From: DASZPL01 sp035550315
Lineage (GTDB): Bacteria > Actinomycetota > Actinomycetes > JAFAQI01
DNA length: 26,820 nt
NCBI GenBank assembly: GCA_035550315.1
Contig: DASZPL010000007.1
Location: 1-26,820 of the forward strand
Direction of reading: 5' to 3'
The number at the start of each line of letters is the position of its first letter. The stretch's first letter is position 1. This document shows, in pieces, positions 1-7,716 of this stretch. The notes beneath the pieces were generated by a model, which saw only the letters and a program-made list of their open reading frames with translations, ran no database searches and was not told the DNA's origin. The position numbers and the translations under genes were made by a program.

Positions 1-212
1 GGCGTCGCGGTGATCGAGGACTACGACTTGACAAGCTTCGGATTCGCCGATGCCGACGAGGCGGGCGACCGCGCCGGCGCCGCCATTCTCGAGTTCAGCA
101 GGCCGGGCACATGCAGGAAGCCGACCGCGTGGTCGTCTCCCAGCAATTCGCCGACGGCGCGGTGCAGCTGATCACGCCGACGCTGTTCGCGGCGACCGGG
201 CGCCGCGCCTAA
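1..212 (+). CDS. 3' end of an unrecognised CDS, apparently frameshifted near 100-110
   Basis: The gene enters from the left edge. Frame 1 (bases 1 to about 105) reads as an acidic, protein-like stretch starting GVAVIEDYDLTSFGFADADE. Beyond about 105 that frame becomes Ser/Pro-rich and stops at 169-171. Frame 3 from about 110 reads MQEADRVVVSQQFADGAVQL and ends in TAA at 210-212, while its upstream part is an Arg-rich shadow. Joining the two gives one plausible C-terminus. The stop shares a CTAA tetranucleotide with the stop of the converging pdtaS, as at other convergent junctions here, which supports 212 as the true end. The break could be a real frameshift, an assembly error, or a sign that the frame-1 reading is wrong. 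I recognise no family, so the call is tentative. Confidence 0.35.
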   Translation, partial: RRGDRGLRLDKLRIRRCRRGGRPRRRRHSRVQQAGHMQEADRVVVSQQFADGAVQLITPTLFAATGRRA

Positions 213-1672
213 CCGCGCGGCTCGGCGAGATCGACCACGGCCTCGGTGCCGCCGTCCGGTCTGGCCTGCAGCGTCAGCCGGCCGCCCATCTCGCCCTCGA
301 TCAGCGCCCGGGCGATCTGCAGGCCGAGCCGGTCCGAGCGTTCGACGTCGAAGCCGGGCGGTACGCCGCGGCCATGGTCGACCACCCGGACCCGCAGCCC
401 GGCGTCCGCGGGGCGGTCGACGATCACCTCGACCGCCCCGTCGCCGCCGCCGTAGCCGTGCTCGACCGCGTTCTGGACCAGCTCGGTCAGCACCATCGCG
501 AGCGGCGTCGCCGCCTCGCCGGAAAGCACGCCGAAGCTGCCGGACCGTCGGACGGCCAGTGCCGATCCGCCGACGTCGGCGAGCAGCGCGAGCACGCGGT
601 CGGCGACGTCGTCGAACGGCACGCTCTGCTCGAGCGTGCCGGACAGCGTTTCGTGCACGACCGCGATCGAGGCGACCCGCCGGACGGACGCGTCCAGCGC
701 GGCGCGCGCCTGCGGCACCGACGTACGACGAGCCTGCAGCCGCAACAGCGCGGCGACCGTCTGCAGGTTGTTCTTCACCCGGTGGTGGATCTCGCGGATC
801 GTCGCGTCCTTCGTCAGCAGCGCGCGTTCGCGGCGGCGCAGCTCCGTGACGTCGTGGACCAAGACCAGCGCGCCGATGTGTTGGCCGCCGGGCCGCAGCG
901 GTAACGACCGCAGCTCGACCACGGCGTCGGCCGCTTCGACATCGGCATCGCGCGGTGACCGGCCTTCGGCGACGCGGAGCAGCGGTTCGTCGGCGTGGGC
1001 CGCGCCGCGGGAGATGCCGCGGGTCACGTCGGCCAGCGAGCTGCCGACGAGGTCGCCGAGGTAGCCGAGCCGGCGGTAGGCCGACAGCGCGTTCGGGCTG
1101 GCGTACTCCACGATGCCGTCGGCGTCCAACCGGATCAGACCGTCGCCGACGCGCGGGCCGCTGTGCCCGTCGGCGCCCGGCTCGCCCGGGTACGGCCAGC
1201 TGCCGTCGGCCAGCATCTGCGCGAGGTCGTTGGCGCTGCGCAGGTAGGTGATCTCGAGCCGGCTCGGTGTCCGCGCGGCCGCCAGGTTGGTGTCCCGCGC
1301 TACCACGGCGATGATTCGCGAGCCGGACCGGACCGGCACCGACTCCTGCCGGATCGGCGCGTCCTCCGACCACACCGGGTCACCCTCGCGGCAGATCCGT
1401 CCTTCGGCCGTGGAGACCGCCAGCTGCGGTCGGCGCGCCGCCGTGATGGTCGTCCCGACCAGGTCGTCCTGATAGACGGTCGGCCCGGTGGTGGGCCGCA
1501 TCTGCGCCGCGACCGCGAACCGGTCGTCGCCGACCGGGATGGTGAGCAGCAGGTCCGCGAACGACAGGTCGGCCAGTAGCTGCCAGTCGCCGACCAGCCG
1601 GTGCAGCGTGTCGGCATCGGCACCGCTGATCCCGGCCTGCGCCAGCAGCTCGTCCATGGTCGGCACGGCCAC
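209..1672 (-). CDS. pdtaS: PdtaS-type sensor histidine kinase (GAF/PAS, HisKA_2, HATPase)
   Basis: This 487-residue soluble kinase matches M. tuberculosis PdtaS (Rv3220c) along its length as I recall that sequence. An N-terminal GAF-like sensor covers about residues 1-155, including a DWQLLADLSFAD segment. A PAS domain follows at about 175-285 (DGLIRLDADGIVEYASPNALSAY). The HisKA_2 dimerisation box is at 288-316, with EIHHRVKNN at 294-302 carrying the phospho-acceptor histidine. The ATPase domain has N-box ELVQNAVEH (397-405), G1 DHGRG (432-436) and G2 GLQIAR (450-455). In mycobacteria PdtaS phosphorylates PdtaR, an ANTAR-domain RNA-binding antiterminator; no PdtaR gene is in this window. There are no membrane segments, so sensing is cytosolic. 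Start: GTG 1672, with GTG 1666 and ATG 1657 as alternatives and no clear Shine-Dalgarno. It is the last gene of its run, 16 nt after the hydrolase. Confidence 0.95.
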   Translation of the reverse strand: MAVPTMDELLAQAGISGADADTLHRLVGDWQLLADLSFADLLLTIPVGDDRFAVAAQMRPTTGPTVYQDDLVGTTITAARRPQLAVSTAEGRICREGDPVWSEDAPIRQESVPVRSGSRIIAVVARDTNLAAARTPSRLEITYLRSANDLAQMLADGSWPYPGEPGADGHSGPRVGDGLIRLDADGIVEYASPNALSAYRRLGYLGDLVGSSLADVTRGISRGAAHADEPLLRVAEGRSPRDADVEAADAVVELRSLPLRPGGQHIGALVLVHDVTELRRRERALLTKDATIREIHHRVKNNLQTVAALLRLQARRTSVPQARAALDASVRRVASIAVVHETLSGTLEQSVPFDDVADRVLALLADVGGSALAVRRSGSFGVLSGEAATPLAMVLTELVQNAVEHGYGGGDGAVEVIVDRPADAGLRVRVVDHGRGVPPGFDVERSDRLGLQIARALIEGEMGGRLTLQARPDGGTEAVVDLAEPRG

Positions 1673-1688
1673 GAGCGTAGGCGCGACG

Positions 1689-2552
1689 TCACGCGCTTCG
1701 GGTGCGCCAGCCGTCGGTCGGAGGTTGCGTCAGGAACGGCAGCGTGAGATCGGCGAGCTCGTCGGGTGCGGCGTAGTCGACGGTGTGCGACACGCCCGAC
1801 ACCACCGCCAGCCGAGCCCGCGGCGCGGTGGCGGCGAGCCGGGCCGCCCACTCCGCGGGCACGATCCGGTCGTGCTCGCCGCGCACGATCAGCACCGGCG
1901 CGCTGACCTGGCGCAGCCGCTCCTCGGTCGGGTCGGGCAGCGCCGCGAAGAACGCACGCATCGGCGTCAGCGGTCCGGACTGCAGGTAGCTGACGAGCAG
2001 CTTCGGCCCGAGGCTGGGCCGCTCCCGCGCGGTCGTCACCGCCCACCGAGCGAGCTGCGGCAGCAACCGGCGGGCGGCGGCGTCGAAGGTCGGTCCGACC
2101 AGTACGACGCGGTCCACGACGTCGGGACGGTCGGCTGCGAGCGCCGACACCACTTGGCAGCCGAACGAGCTGCCGACGTACATCGCGGGGACGCGAACGA
2201 CGGCGTCGTGCCACTGGGCGAGCCGCCCGGCCCACTCCGGGATCGTGGCCGGACGCCGCGGTGCCCGCGACCGGCCGAAGTTCGGCAGGTCGACGATCCA
2301 GACCTTCGCTGCGGCGGCCAGCCGCGCGCCGTGCGCGAGCAGGTATGAACCCGACCCGAGACCGGGCACCAGCACCACGGTCGGCGCGTCGGGCGGCAGC
2401 TCGCCGAGCGATTCACGGACGTGCCATCGGACGCCGTCGACGTCGTGGCGGCGATAGCCGAACGCCCGCCGTGGCAGCCGGCGGCCGGGCAGGTCGCGGC
2501 CCGGCCAGTGCTGCCCGATCGACGCCCAGCCGGTCACCGCCGTGCGCTCCAC
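1689..2552 (-). CDS. alpha/beta-fold hydrolase
   Basis: A 287-residue alpha/beta hydrolase. Visible fold landmarks are the oxyanion-side VVLVPGLGSGSY (59-70), the strand VWIVDLPNFGRS (84-95), the nucleophile elbow G-S-S-F-G with Ser129 (127-131), the acid Asp228 in RGEHDRIVP, and His256 in SGVSHTVDYAAP. The catalytic triad is therefore intact. The family includes esterases, haloperoxidase-like enzymes, lipases and C-C bond hydrolases, and the sequence does not fix the substrate. There is no signal peptide, so it is probably cytosolic. GTG 2552 overlaps the end of the upstream 441-residue gene by 19 nt; an in-frame GTG near 2537 is possible. The tight linkage with that gene and with pdtaS (16 nt) suggests co-transcription. 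Confidence 0.88.
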   Translation of the reverse strand: MERTAVTGWASIGQHWPGRDLPGRRLPRRAFGYRRHDVDGVRWHVRESLGELPPDAPTVVLVPGLGSGSYLLAHGARLAAAAKVWIVDLPNFGRSRAPRRPATIPEWAGRLAQWHDAVVRVPAMYVGSSFGCQVVSALAADRPDVVDRVVLVGPTFDAAARRLLPQLARWAVTTARERPSLGPKLLVSYLQSGPLTPMRAFFAALPDPTEERLRQVSAPVLIVRGEHDRIVPAEWAARLAATAPRARLAVVSGVSHTVDYAAPDELADLTLPFLTQPPTDGWRTRSA

Positions 2553-3859
2553 TCGACCAGGTCGGAGGCGCCGGCCGCCTCAGCCGCGCACGCCAGCGGC
2601 ATCGGCCGACGCGGCAACAGTGCCGCGTGCCGGTCCGCGTGAAGTGCCGCGGCGTAACGGTCGAGCGACGCGGGGTCGCGGGGCCAGCGGTCCGGGTCGA
2701 CCCCGGCCAGCCAGCCGCGCTCCTCCGCCCGCCCGACCAGCGCCTGCCACTCCGCCACACTCGCCAAGCCAGCCGAGTCGGTGCCGTGGGCGAACAGCGT
2801 CGCCACGATCTCCCGCCAGCGACCGGCCTCGACGTACTTGGTCGCCGCAGCGAGCGAGTCCTGCACCGGGAACGTCGTCCACAACGGGACCGTCCGGGTG
2901 GCCAGCGCCCAGAACGGCTCGACGCTGATGAACGTCTCGATCAGCAGCCGGTCGGCCGTGTGACCCGCCGCGGCGTGCCACGCGCGGTAGGCCTCGGCGA
3001 CGAACGGGCCGGCGTCGTCCGGATGGCCGAATTGCAGCCGCACCACCCGATAGCCGGCCAGCTCGGCGAACCGCAGCACGTCATCGACCAACGCCGGCTC
3101 CAGCCCCCACTCGGCCTCGGGAGCCTCGCCGTCGGGCGGCGGATAGGACCAGCGCTCGAGGTAGTCGGCCGGCTGCAGCCCGCCGACCGCGCCGGTCTGG
3201 AACAGCTGCCGGTCGCCGAGCCGGATCACCGGCCAGGACAGACTGCAGTCGACCATGATGATCGTCCCACCCGGCGCCAGCACGTCACGGAGGAACTGCC
3301 GGTACGCCGGCGGCAGCGCCCGCAGCTTGAACCGCAAGTACGCCATCCAGCCGAGCATCGCCCGGTCCTGGTTCGGGTCGTGCATCTGGTGCAGCTGCAG
3401 TGCCGGCTCGCGGTCGAGCAAGGCACGGATCTCGCCGGTCGCGAGCCGCAGGTCGGCCGCCGGGTCGATCGGGTCCGCGCGCCGGCGCACCGGCACCAGG
3501 AAGGTCTGCGGCAGCCACGGCACGCCGAGGGCGGCGGCCAGATGCATTATCGCGCCGTTCGAGGAGCCGACGACGACGGCTTGGGCGGGGCGACGCGGGT
3601 AGCGGTCAGTCATCCACTCGGCGAACGCTTCCGCCGAGACCCGGCGAAGCTGCGCGGGTCGGATCGCTTCGAGCTGCCCGGCGACGCCGAGCGCGGTCGA
3701 GACCCAGGGTTGCGGCAGCCGGTTGCCGGCGCGCGCGAGTCCGCCCGACAGCGCGCTCCGGCCGAGGTGGCGGAACGGCCGGTCGTGCAGCACCGCCGCG
3801 AGTGCCCGGACGAACCCGCTGGCGGAGTCGAAGTCCGCGAGCACCGCGCCCGATCCCAT
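2534..3859 (-). CDS. conserved-looking protein of unknown function with a GxSxG motif
   Basis: 441 residues, not recognised. Codon use is typical of the window, with high GC3 and a natural amino-acid mix, so it is a real gene. Two stretches stand out. One is AQAVVVGSSNGAIMHLAAAL near residues 93-111: a hydrophobic strand, then G-S-S-N-G at 98-102, then a helix, as in an alpha/beta-hydrolase nucleophile elbow. The other is LAPGGTIIMVDCSLSWPV in the middle of the protein, which looks like a core beta-strand and resembles a segment seen in methyltransferases, although no SAM-binding glycine motif precedes it. The rest is Trp/Tyr/Pro-rich, with no transmembrane segments or signal peptide. The ATG at 3859 has no clear ribosome-binding site. 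It sits 40 nt after pilT and overlaps the next hydrolase by 19 nt, so both may act on one substrate (inference). Confidence 0.8.
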   Translation of the reverse strand: MGSGAVLADFDSASGFVRALAAVLHDRPFRHLGRSALSGGLARAGNRLPQPWVSTALGVAGQLEAIRPAQLRRVSAEAFAEWMTDRYPRRPAQAVVVGSSNGAIMHLAAALGVPWLPQTFLVPVRRRADPIDPAADLRLATGEIRALLDREPALQLHQMHDPNQDRAMLGWMAYLRFKLRALPPAYRQFLRDVLAPGGTIIMVDCSLSWPVIRLGDRQLFQTGAVGGLQPADYLERWSYPPPDGEAPEAEWGLEPALVDDVLRFAELAGYRVVRLQFGHPDDAGPFVAEAYRAWHAAAGHTADRLLIETFISVEPFWALATRTVPLWTTFPVQDSLAAATKYVEAGRWREIVATLFAHGTDSAGLASVAEWQALVGRAEERGWLAGVDPDRWPRDPASLDRYAAALHADRHAALLPRRPMPLACAAEAAGASDLVEWSARR

Positions 3860-3899
3860 GATCGTGCGATGCCCGGTACGACGCCCGGCGTACCTCTTG

Positions 3900-4985
3900 C
3901 TAGGCGACCAAGCCGACGCGGCGCAGCTCGACGGTGAGGTCGTGCGGGTTGCTGGCGGCCTGCATCGCGGCCTCCAGGGTGACCACGCCGTCGCGCACGA
4001 ACGTGACCAGATGCTGGTCGAAGGTCTGCATGCCGTAGTAGGTGCCTTCGGCGATCAGGCTTTGCATGGTGGACGTCTTCGCGGCGTCGGCGACGGCATC
4101 GGCGATCCGCCCGGTGTTGATGCAAACCTCCATGACGACGCACCGGCCTTCGCCGTCGGCGCGGGGCACCAGCCGCTGGCAGATGATGCCGCGCAGCGAG
4201 CCGGCCAACGACAGCCGGATCTGCTTCTGCTCGTGCGGCGGGAAGAAGTCGACGATCCGCGCCACCGTCTCCTGCGCGTCGGTCGTGTGCAGCGTGGACA
4301 TCACGAAGTGACCGGTCTCGGCGGCCGCGAGCGCCGCCCGGACCGTCTCCTGATCGCGCATCTCGCCGACCAGGATCACGTCGGGGTCCTGCCGCATCGC
4401 GGCCCGCATCGCGACCGCGAAGCTCTCGGTGTCGACCCGCACCTCTCGCTGGTTGATCATCGCCCGCTTGTCGAAGTGCAGCACCTCGATCGGATCTTCG
4501 ATCGTCATGCAGTGCACGTCGCGGTGCTCGTTGATGTGGTCGATCATCCCGGCGAGTGTGGTGGTCTTTCCGGACCCGGTCGGGCCGGTGACGAGCACCA
4601 GGCCGCGAGGTTCGAGCGCCAGGCTCTCGAGCACCGGCGGCAGGCCCAAGTCCTTCAGCGGGATCGCGCCGACCGACACCAGCCGGAAGACCAGGCCGAC
4701 CGCGCCACGGCCGCGGAACGCATTGACCCGGAACCGGCCGACACCAGGCAGCGCATAGGCGAAGTCCGCCTCGCTCCGCCGGGCGAACTCGTCGACCAGG
4801 TCGGGCCGCAGCACCTCGGCCAGAATCCGATCGGTGTCAGCCGCGGTGAGCTCGGCGACGTCGAGCCGCTCCAACCGGCCATCGACCCGGATGCGCGGCG
4901 GCGACCCGACCTTGCAATGCAAGTCGGAACCGTGCCGCTCGACCAGCGCACGCAGATACGGCTCTACCGCAGGCTTCGACCCCAC
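3900..4985 (-). CDS. pilT: PilT/GspE-family type IV pilus retraction-like ATPase
   Basis: A hexameric secretion/pilus ATPase of the PilT branch. From a GTG at 4985 it is 361 residues. The N-terminal domain begins about ten residues before the characteristic SDLHCKVGSPPRIRVDG. Walker A GPTGSGKT is at 134-141, the Asp box TIEDPIEVLH at 161-170, Walker B VILVGE with GEMRD at 203-211, and the His box STLHTTDA at 230-237. The C-terminal segment GMQTFDQHLVTFVRDG is PilT-like. The AIRNLIRE motif of classical retraction ATPases is replaced by RIADAVAD. A longer form from GTG 5054 would overlap the biotin-carrier gene, and the AGGAGG there directly abuts the start codon, so I prefer 4985. No pilin, PilB, PilC or peptidase gene is nearby; it lies between a biotin carrier protein and an unknown gene. 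An assigned role in pili is inference. Confidence 0.9.
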   Translation of the reverse strand: MGSKPAVEPYLRALVERHGSDLHCKVGSPPRIRVDGRLERLDVAELTAADTDRILAEVLRPDLVDEFARRSEADFAYALPGVGRFRVNAFRGRGAVGLVFRLVSVGAIPLKDLGLPPVLESLALEPRGLVLVTGPTGSGKTTTLAGMIDHINEHRDVHCMTIEDPIEVLHFDKRAMINQREVRVDTESFAVAMRAAMRQDPDVILVGEMRDQETVRAALAAAETGHFVMSTLHTTDAQETVARIVDFFPPHEQKQIRLSLAGSLRGIICQRLVPRADGEGRCVVMEVCINTGRIADAVADAAKTSTMQSLIAEGTYYGMQTFDQHLVTFVRDGVVTLEAAMQAASNPHDLTVELRRVGLVA

Positions 4986-5028
4986 GCTGGCAATGTCGGC
5001 GGCCGGTGGCCCGACCTTGAGCCGGTAG

Positions 5029-5241
5029 CTACTCGATGACCGCCAGCAGGTCACCCTCCTGGACGGTGTCGCCCTCGCGCACGGCCAGCTCGACGAGCTG
5101 GCCGGAGCCTTCCGCCAGCACCGGGATCTCCATCTTCATCGACTCGAGGATCACGATGGTGTCGCCGTCGGCGACGCGATCACCTTTCGCCGCAACGACT
5201 TTCCAGACGTTGCCGACCATCTCGGCGCGGATCTCGACCAC
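5029..5241 (-). CDS. Biotin carboxyl carrier protein (single-domain biotinyl protein)
   Basis: A 70-residue stand-alone biotinyl/lipoyl domain. The biotinylation motif ESMKMEIPV puts the modified lysine at Lys36, and the flanking GDTIVILE and EGDTVQEGDLLAVI strands complete the barrel. It closely resembles the M. tuberculosis 7-kDa biotinylated protein Rv3221c (TB7.3), which also lies beside pdtaS and the sigH/rshA locus, so the position is conserved. It should carry carboxyl-biotin from the biotin carboxylase encoded upstream in the same run, which lacks its own biotin domain, to a carboxyltransferase encoded elsewhere. The GTG start at 5241 is preceded by GAAGAGG six bases upstream, a good ribosome-binding site. 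Confidence 0.95.
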   Translation of the reverse strand: MVEIRAEMVGNVWKVVAAKGDRVADGDTIVILESMKMEIPVLAEGSGQLVELAVREGDTVQEGDLLAVIE

Positions 5242-5283
5242 TGCTACCTCTTCCGTTGCTCGACGACCGGCACTCGGATCATG

Positions 5284-5532
5284 TCATCCGTCAGAGGGCG
5301 GCGAAGCGTCAATCCGGCGCTGCAGCCGCTCCGCGGTCGTCTTCCAGTACGCCGCCTCCGCCTGCGCCTTGCGCAGCTCGTCCATCAACTCGGCGACGAC
5401 CGTCTCACTCACCCGGTCGGGCTGGCCTGGGCGGACCCGGTCAGCCCGCCGTCGCGACGTGATGTAGCCGGCGGCGATCACGCCGACGATCAGGACGACG
5501 ACGACGACCGTCGCGACCACTCGCCCGGCCAT
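5284..5532 (-). CDS. Small single-pass membrane protein with C-terminal coiled coil
   Basis: An 82-residue protein starting at ATG 5532 (MAGRVVATVVVVVLIVGVIA). One strongly hydrophobic helix of about 20 residues is followed at once by the basic stop-transfer ITSRRRADR. A cytosolic tail of about 45 residues follows, rich in Glu, Lys, Ala and Leu (VVAELMDELRKAQAEAAYWK), predicted to form a coiled coil. By the positive-inside rule the tail is in the cytosol. A longer frame upstream would overlap the hydratase gene and is Arg/Ser-rich, so it was not used. It lies 13 nt after the hydratase and 42 nt before the biotin carrier gene. I recognise no family; it could be a membrane tether for a partner of the operon (inference). 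Confidence 0.75.
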   Translation of the reverse strand: MAGRVVATVVVVVLIVGVIAAGYITSRRRADRVRPGQPDRVSETVVAELMDELRKAQAEAAYWKTTAERLQRRIDASPPSDG

Positions 5533-5545
5533 CAGCAGCCGCGGA

Positions 5546-6325
5546 TCATCGACCCTGCCACTGCGGCGGCCGCTTCTCGAAGAACGCAGCGAGCCCTTCC
5601 GCGACATCCTTCGTCGTGGTCAGCAGCGACAGCTGCGCCTGCATCGCTTCGAGCGCAACCGGCAGCGGGCGGGTCTCCATTGCCGCGGTCCATGCCGCCT
5701 TGCCGAGCCGCACCGCCACTGGTGCCGCGGCGGCGAGCCGGGCGACGTACGCCTCAACGTCCGCGTCGAAGCTGTCGTCGGGGAAGACCCGGGAGACCAG
5801 GCCGAGCTGCCATGCCGTGTGGGCGTCGAAGCGTTCGCCGGTCAGCATCCAGTCCAGCGCGTGCTTCGGCGAGACGTGCCGGGCCAGCAGCGCGCTGACC
5901 ATGAACGGCCAGAGGCCGCGCTCGACCTCCGGCATGCCGAACGCCGCGCTCTCGCGGGCGAGCACCACGTCGCAGCCGGCGGCGAGCCCGATCCCACCGG
6001 CCAGGCACAACCCCTGCACGCGGGCGACGACCGGCAGCGGGCACTCGCGCATCGCCACGACCAACTGGGCGAGCAGGCCGCGTCCCTCGTGTTGTTCGAG
6101 GCCGGTGGCGTCGGCACCCATCACCGCCAGGTCGGCGCCGGCAGAGAAGACCCGCTCGCCGGCCGAGGAGATCAGCACCACCCGGGTCGCGTCGTCCGTG
6201 GCGGCGTCGCGGACGGCCTCGAGCAGTCCGGTCAGGACGTCGACCGACAGCGCGTTGCGCTTCGCCTCGCGGTCGATGCGCAACCGCAGCACCCCGCCGT
6301 CGCGGCGGACATCAACATCGGTCAT
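5546..6325 (-). CDS. Enoyl-CoA hydratase/isomerase (crotonase) family protein
   Basis: 259 residues, the usual crotonase length. CoA-binding and oxyanion-hole features are present: FSAGADLAVM (60-69) and GLCLAGGIGLAAGCD (105-119). Of the two catalytic glutamates of rat enoyl-CoA hydratase, the Glu164 equivalent is kept (Glu133 in FGMPEVERG), but the Glu144 position is Gly113. It may therefore be an isomerase, a hydratase of a different subgroup, or a CoA lyase-like enzyme rather than a classical short-chain hydratase. Its ATG at 6325 overlaps the stop of the biotin carboxylase gene in an ATGA, implying translational coupling. A biotin carboxylase next to a crotonase recalls the methylcrotonyl-CoA carboxylase/methylglutaconyl-CoA hydratase pair of leucine breakdown, but no carboxyltransferase or dehydrogenase gene is present to confirm it. 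Confidence 0.93.
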   Translation of the reverse strand: MTDVDVRRDGGVLRLRIDREAKRNALSVDVLTGLLEAVRDAATDDATRVVLISSAGERVFSAGADLAVMGADATGLEQHEGRGLLAQLVVAMRECPLPVVARVQGLCLAGGIGLAAGCDVVLARESAAFGMPEVERGLWPFMVSALLARHVSPKHALDWMLTGERFDAHTAWQLGLVSRVFPDDSFDADVEAYVARLAAAAPVAVRLGKAAWTAAMETRPLPVALEAMQAQLSLLTTTKDVAEGLAAFFEKRPPQWQGR

Positions 6326-7659
6326 GCGCGCATTGTCTCGATCAGGCGGGTGTCGTAGCGACCACTGACGAAGTCCGGCTGGTCGAGCAGCTCCCGGAAG
6401 AACGGCAGGTTCGTCTTCGGGCCGTCGATCCGGAAACCCGCCACCGCCTCCCGCGCCCGGGCGAGCGCGGCCGGCCGGTCCTCCGCCCACACGCACAGCT
6501 TCGCGAGCAGCGGGTCGTAGTACGGCGTCACCGTCGTACCGTCCGCGTAGCCGGCGTCGACCCGGATGCCCTCCCCGGCGGGCTCCTCCCAGGCCGAGAT
6601 CTCCCCCGGCGACGGCAGGAAGCGGACCGGGTCTTCGGCGTACACCCGGAACTCGATCGCGTGCCCGCGCGCCGTCCAGCCGTCGAGGTCGGGTGACGGC
6701 TCGCCGGCAGCGATCCGGAACTGTTCGGCCACCAGGTCCAGGCCGGTGACCATTTCGGTGATCGGATGCTCGACCTGCAGCCGGGTGTTCATCTCCAGGA
6801 ACACCCACTCCTGCGACGCCGGGTCGACCAGACACTCGACGGTGCCGGCATTGCGGTAACCGACCGCTTCGGCGGCTCGGACGGCGCCGGCCAGCATCCG
6901 CTGCCGAAGGTCGTCATCCACGCCCGGCGACGGGGTCTCCTCGACCACCTTCTGATGGCGCCGCTGCGTCGAGCAGTCGCGCTCCCCCAGCGCCAGCACG
7001 CGACCGTCGGCCAGGCCGAGCACCTGGACCTCGACGTGGCGCGCCCCCTCGAGGTAGCGCTCCAGCAGGATCGCCGGCGACCCGAAGAACCGCTCGGCGC
7101 GGCTGCGCGCGGTCTCGAACGCCGCACGCAGGTCCTCGTCGTCACGGGCAACCGCCATCCCGATGCCGCCGCCACCGGCCGCCGCCTTGACCATCAGCGG
7201 GTAGCCGATGCCGGCCGCCGCGGCCAGCGCGACGTCGACGTCGGCGACGGGATCGCGGGTGCCGGCCGCAACCGGCACGCCCGCGTCCGCCATCAGATTG
7301 CGGGCGGTCACCTTGTCGCCCATCGCCCGGATCGCCTGCGGCGACGGGCCGATCCAGACCAGGCCGGCGGCCTCGACCGCTTCCGCGAACGCCGCGCTCT
7401 CGGCCAGGAACCCGTAGCCGGGATGCAGCGCCTCGGCGCCGCTACGCTCCGCCGCTTCCAGCAGTTTCGCGATGTCGAGGTAGGACTCGGCCGGCGCGGC
7501 ACCGCCGAGCAGGATCGCTTCGTCGGCCTCCCGGACGAACGGCAGCGGCTCGTCGACGTCCGAATGCACCGCAATCGTCCGGATGCCGAGATCGCGGGCC
7601 GTGCGCATCACCCGGCGCGCGATCTCACCGCGGTTGGCGACCAGCACGGACGAGAACAC
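6322..7659 (-). CDS. Biotin carboxylase subunit of an acyl-CoA carboxylase (ATP-grasp)
   Basis: A 445-residue biotin carboxylase that catalyses ATP- and bicarbonate-dependent carboxylation of biotin on a carrier protein. The N-domain begins VFSSVLVANRGEIARRV. The ATP-grasp glycine-rich loop is KAAAGGGGIGM (158-168). ERDCSTQRRHQKVVEE lies at about 227-242, and the metal/bicarbonate motif EMNTRLQVEHPITE at 289-302. The protein ends after the carboxylase C-domain with no fused biotin domain; a 70-residue carrier is encoded three genes downstream. GTG 7659 is chosen because the family's conserved N-terminus starts there; the open frame continues upstream to 7707 but with unlikely sequence. It is the first gene of the reverse run and diverges from the DUF5317 gene over 57 bp. 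The acyl substrate (acetyl-, propionyl- or methylcrotonyl-CoA) cannot be read from this subunit. Confidence 0.95.
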   Translation of the reverse strand: MFSSVLVANRGEIARRVMRTARDLGIRTIAVHSDVDEPLPFVREADEAILLGGAAPAESYLDIAKLLEAAERSGAEALHPGYGFLAESAAFAEAVEAAGLVWIGPSPQAIRAMGDKVTARNLMADAGVPVAAGTRDPVADVDVALAAAAGIGYPLMVKAAAGGGGIGMAVARDDEDLRAAFETARSRAERFFGSPAILLERYLEGARHVEVQVLGLADGRVLALGERDCSTQRRHQKVVEETPSPGVDDDLRQRMLAGAVRAAEAVGYRNAGTVECLVDPASQEWVFLEMNTRLQVEHPITEMVTGLDLVAEQFRIAAGEPSPDLDGWTARGHAIEFRVYAEDPVRFLPSPGEISAWEEPAGEGIRVDAGYADGTTVTPYYDPLLAKLCVWAEDRPAALARAREAVAGFRIDGPKTNLPFFRELLDQPDFVSGRYDTRLIETMRA

Positions 7660-7716
7660 CGTGCGGACCCTACGGCACACCGGCCATCCGGCGGCTTGGG
7701 TGGGCACACTAGGGGC

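Noticed and set aside
2261..3937. 558-codon forward open frame opposite the unknown gene and hydrolase
   Set aside because: Arg/Gln/Pro-rich shadow of the reverse-strand genes; no recognisable domain.
6766..7716. Long forward extension upstream of DUF5317
   Set aside because: Antisense to biotin carboxylase, with shadow-type composition; the family's N-terminus begins at about 7717.
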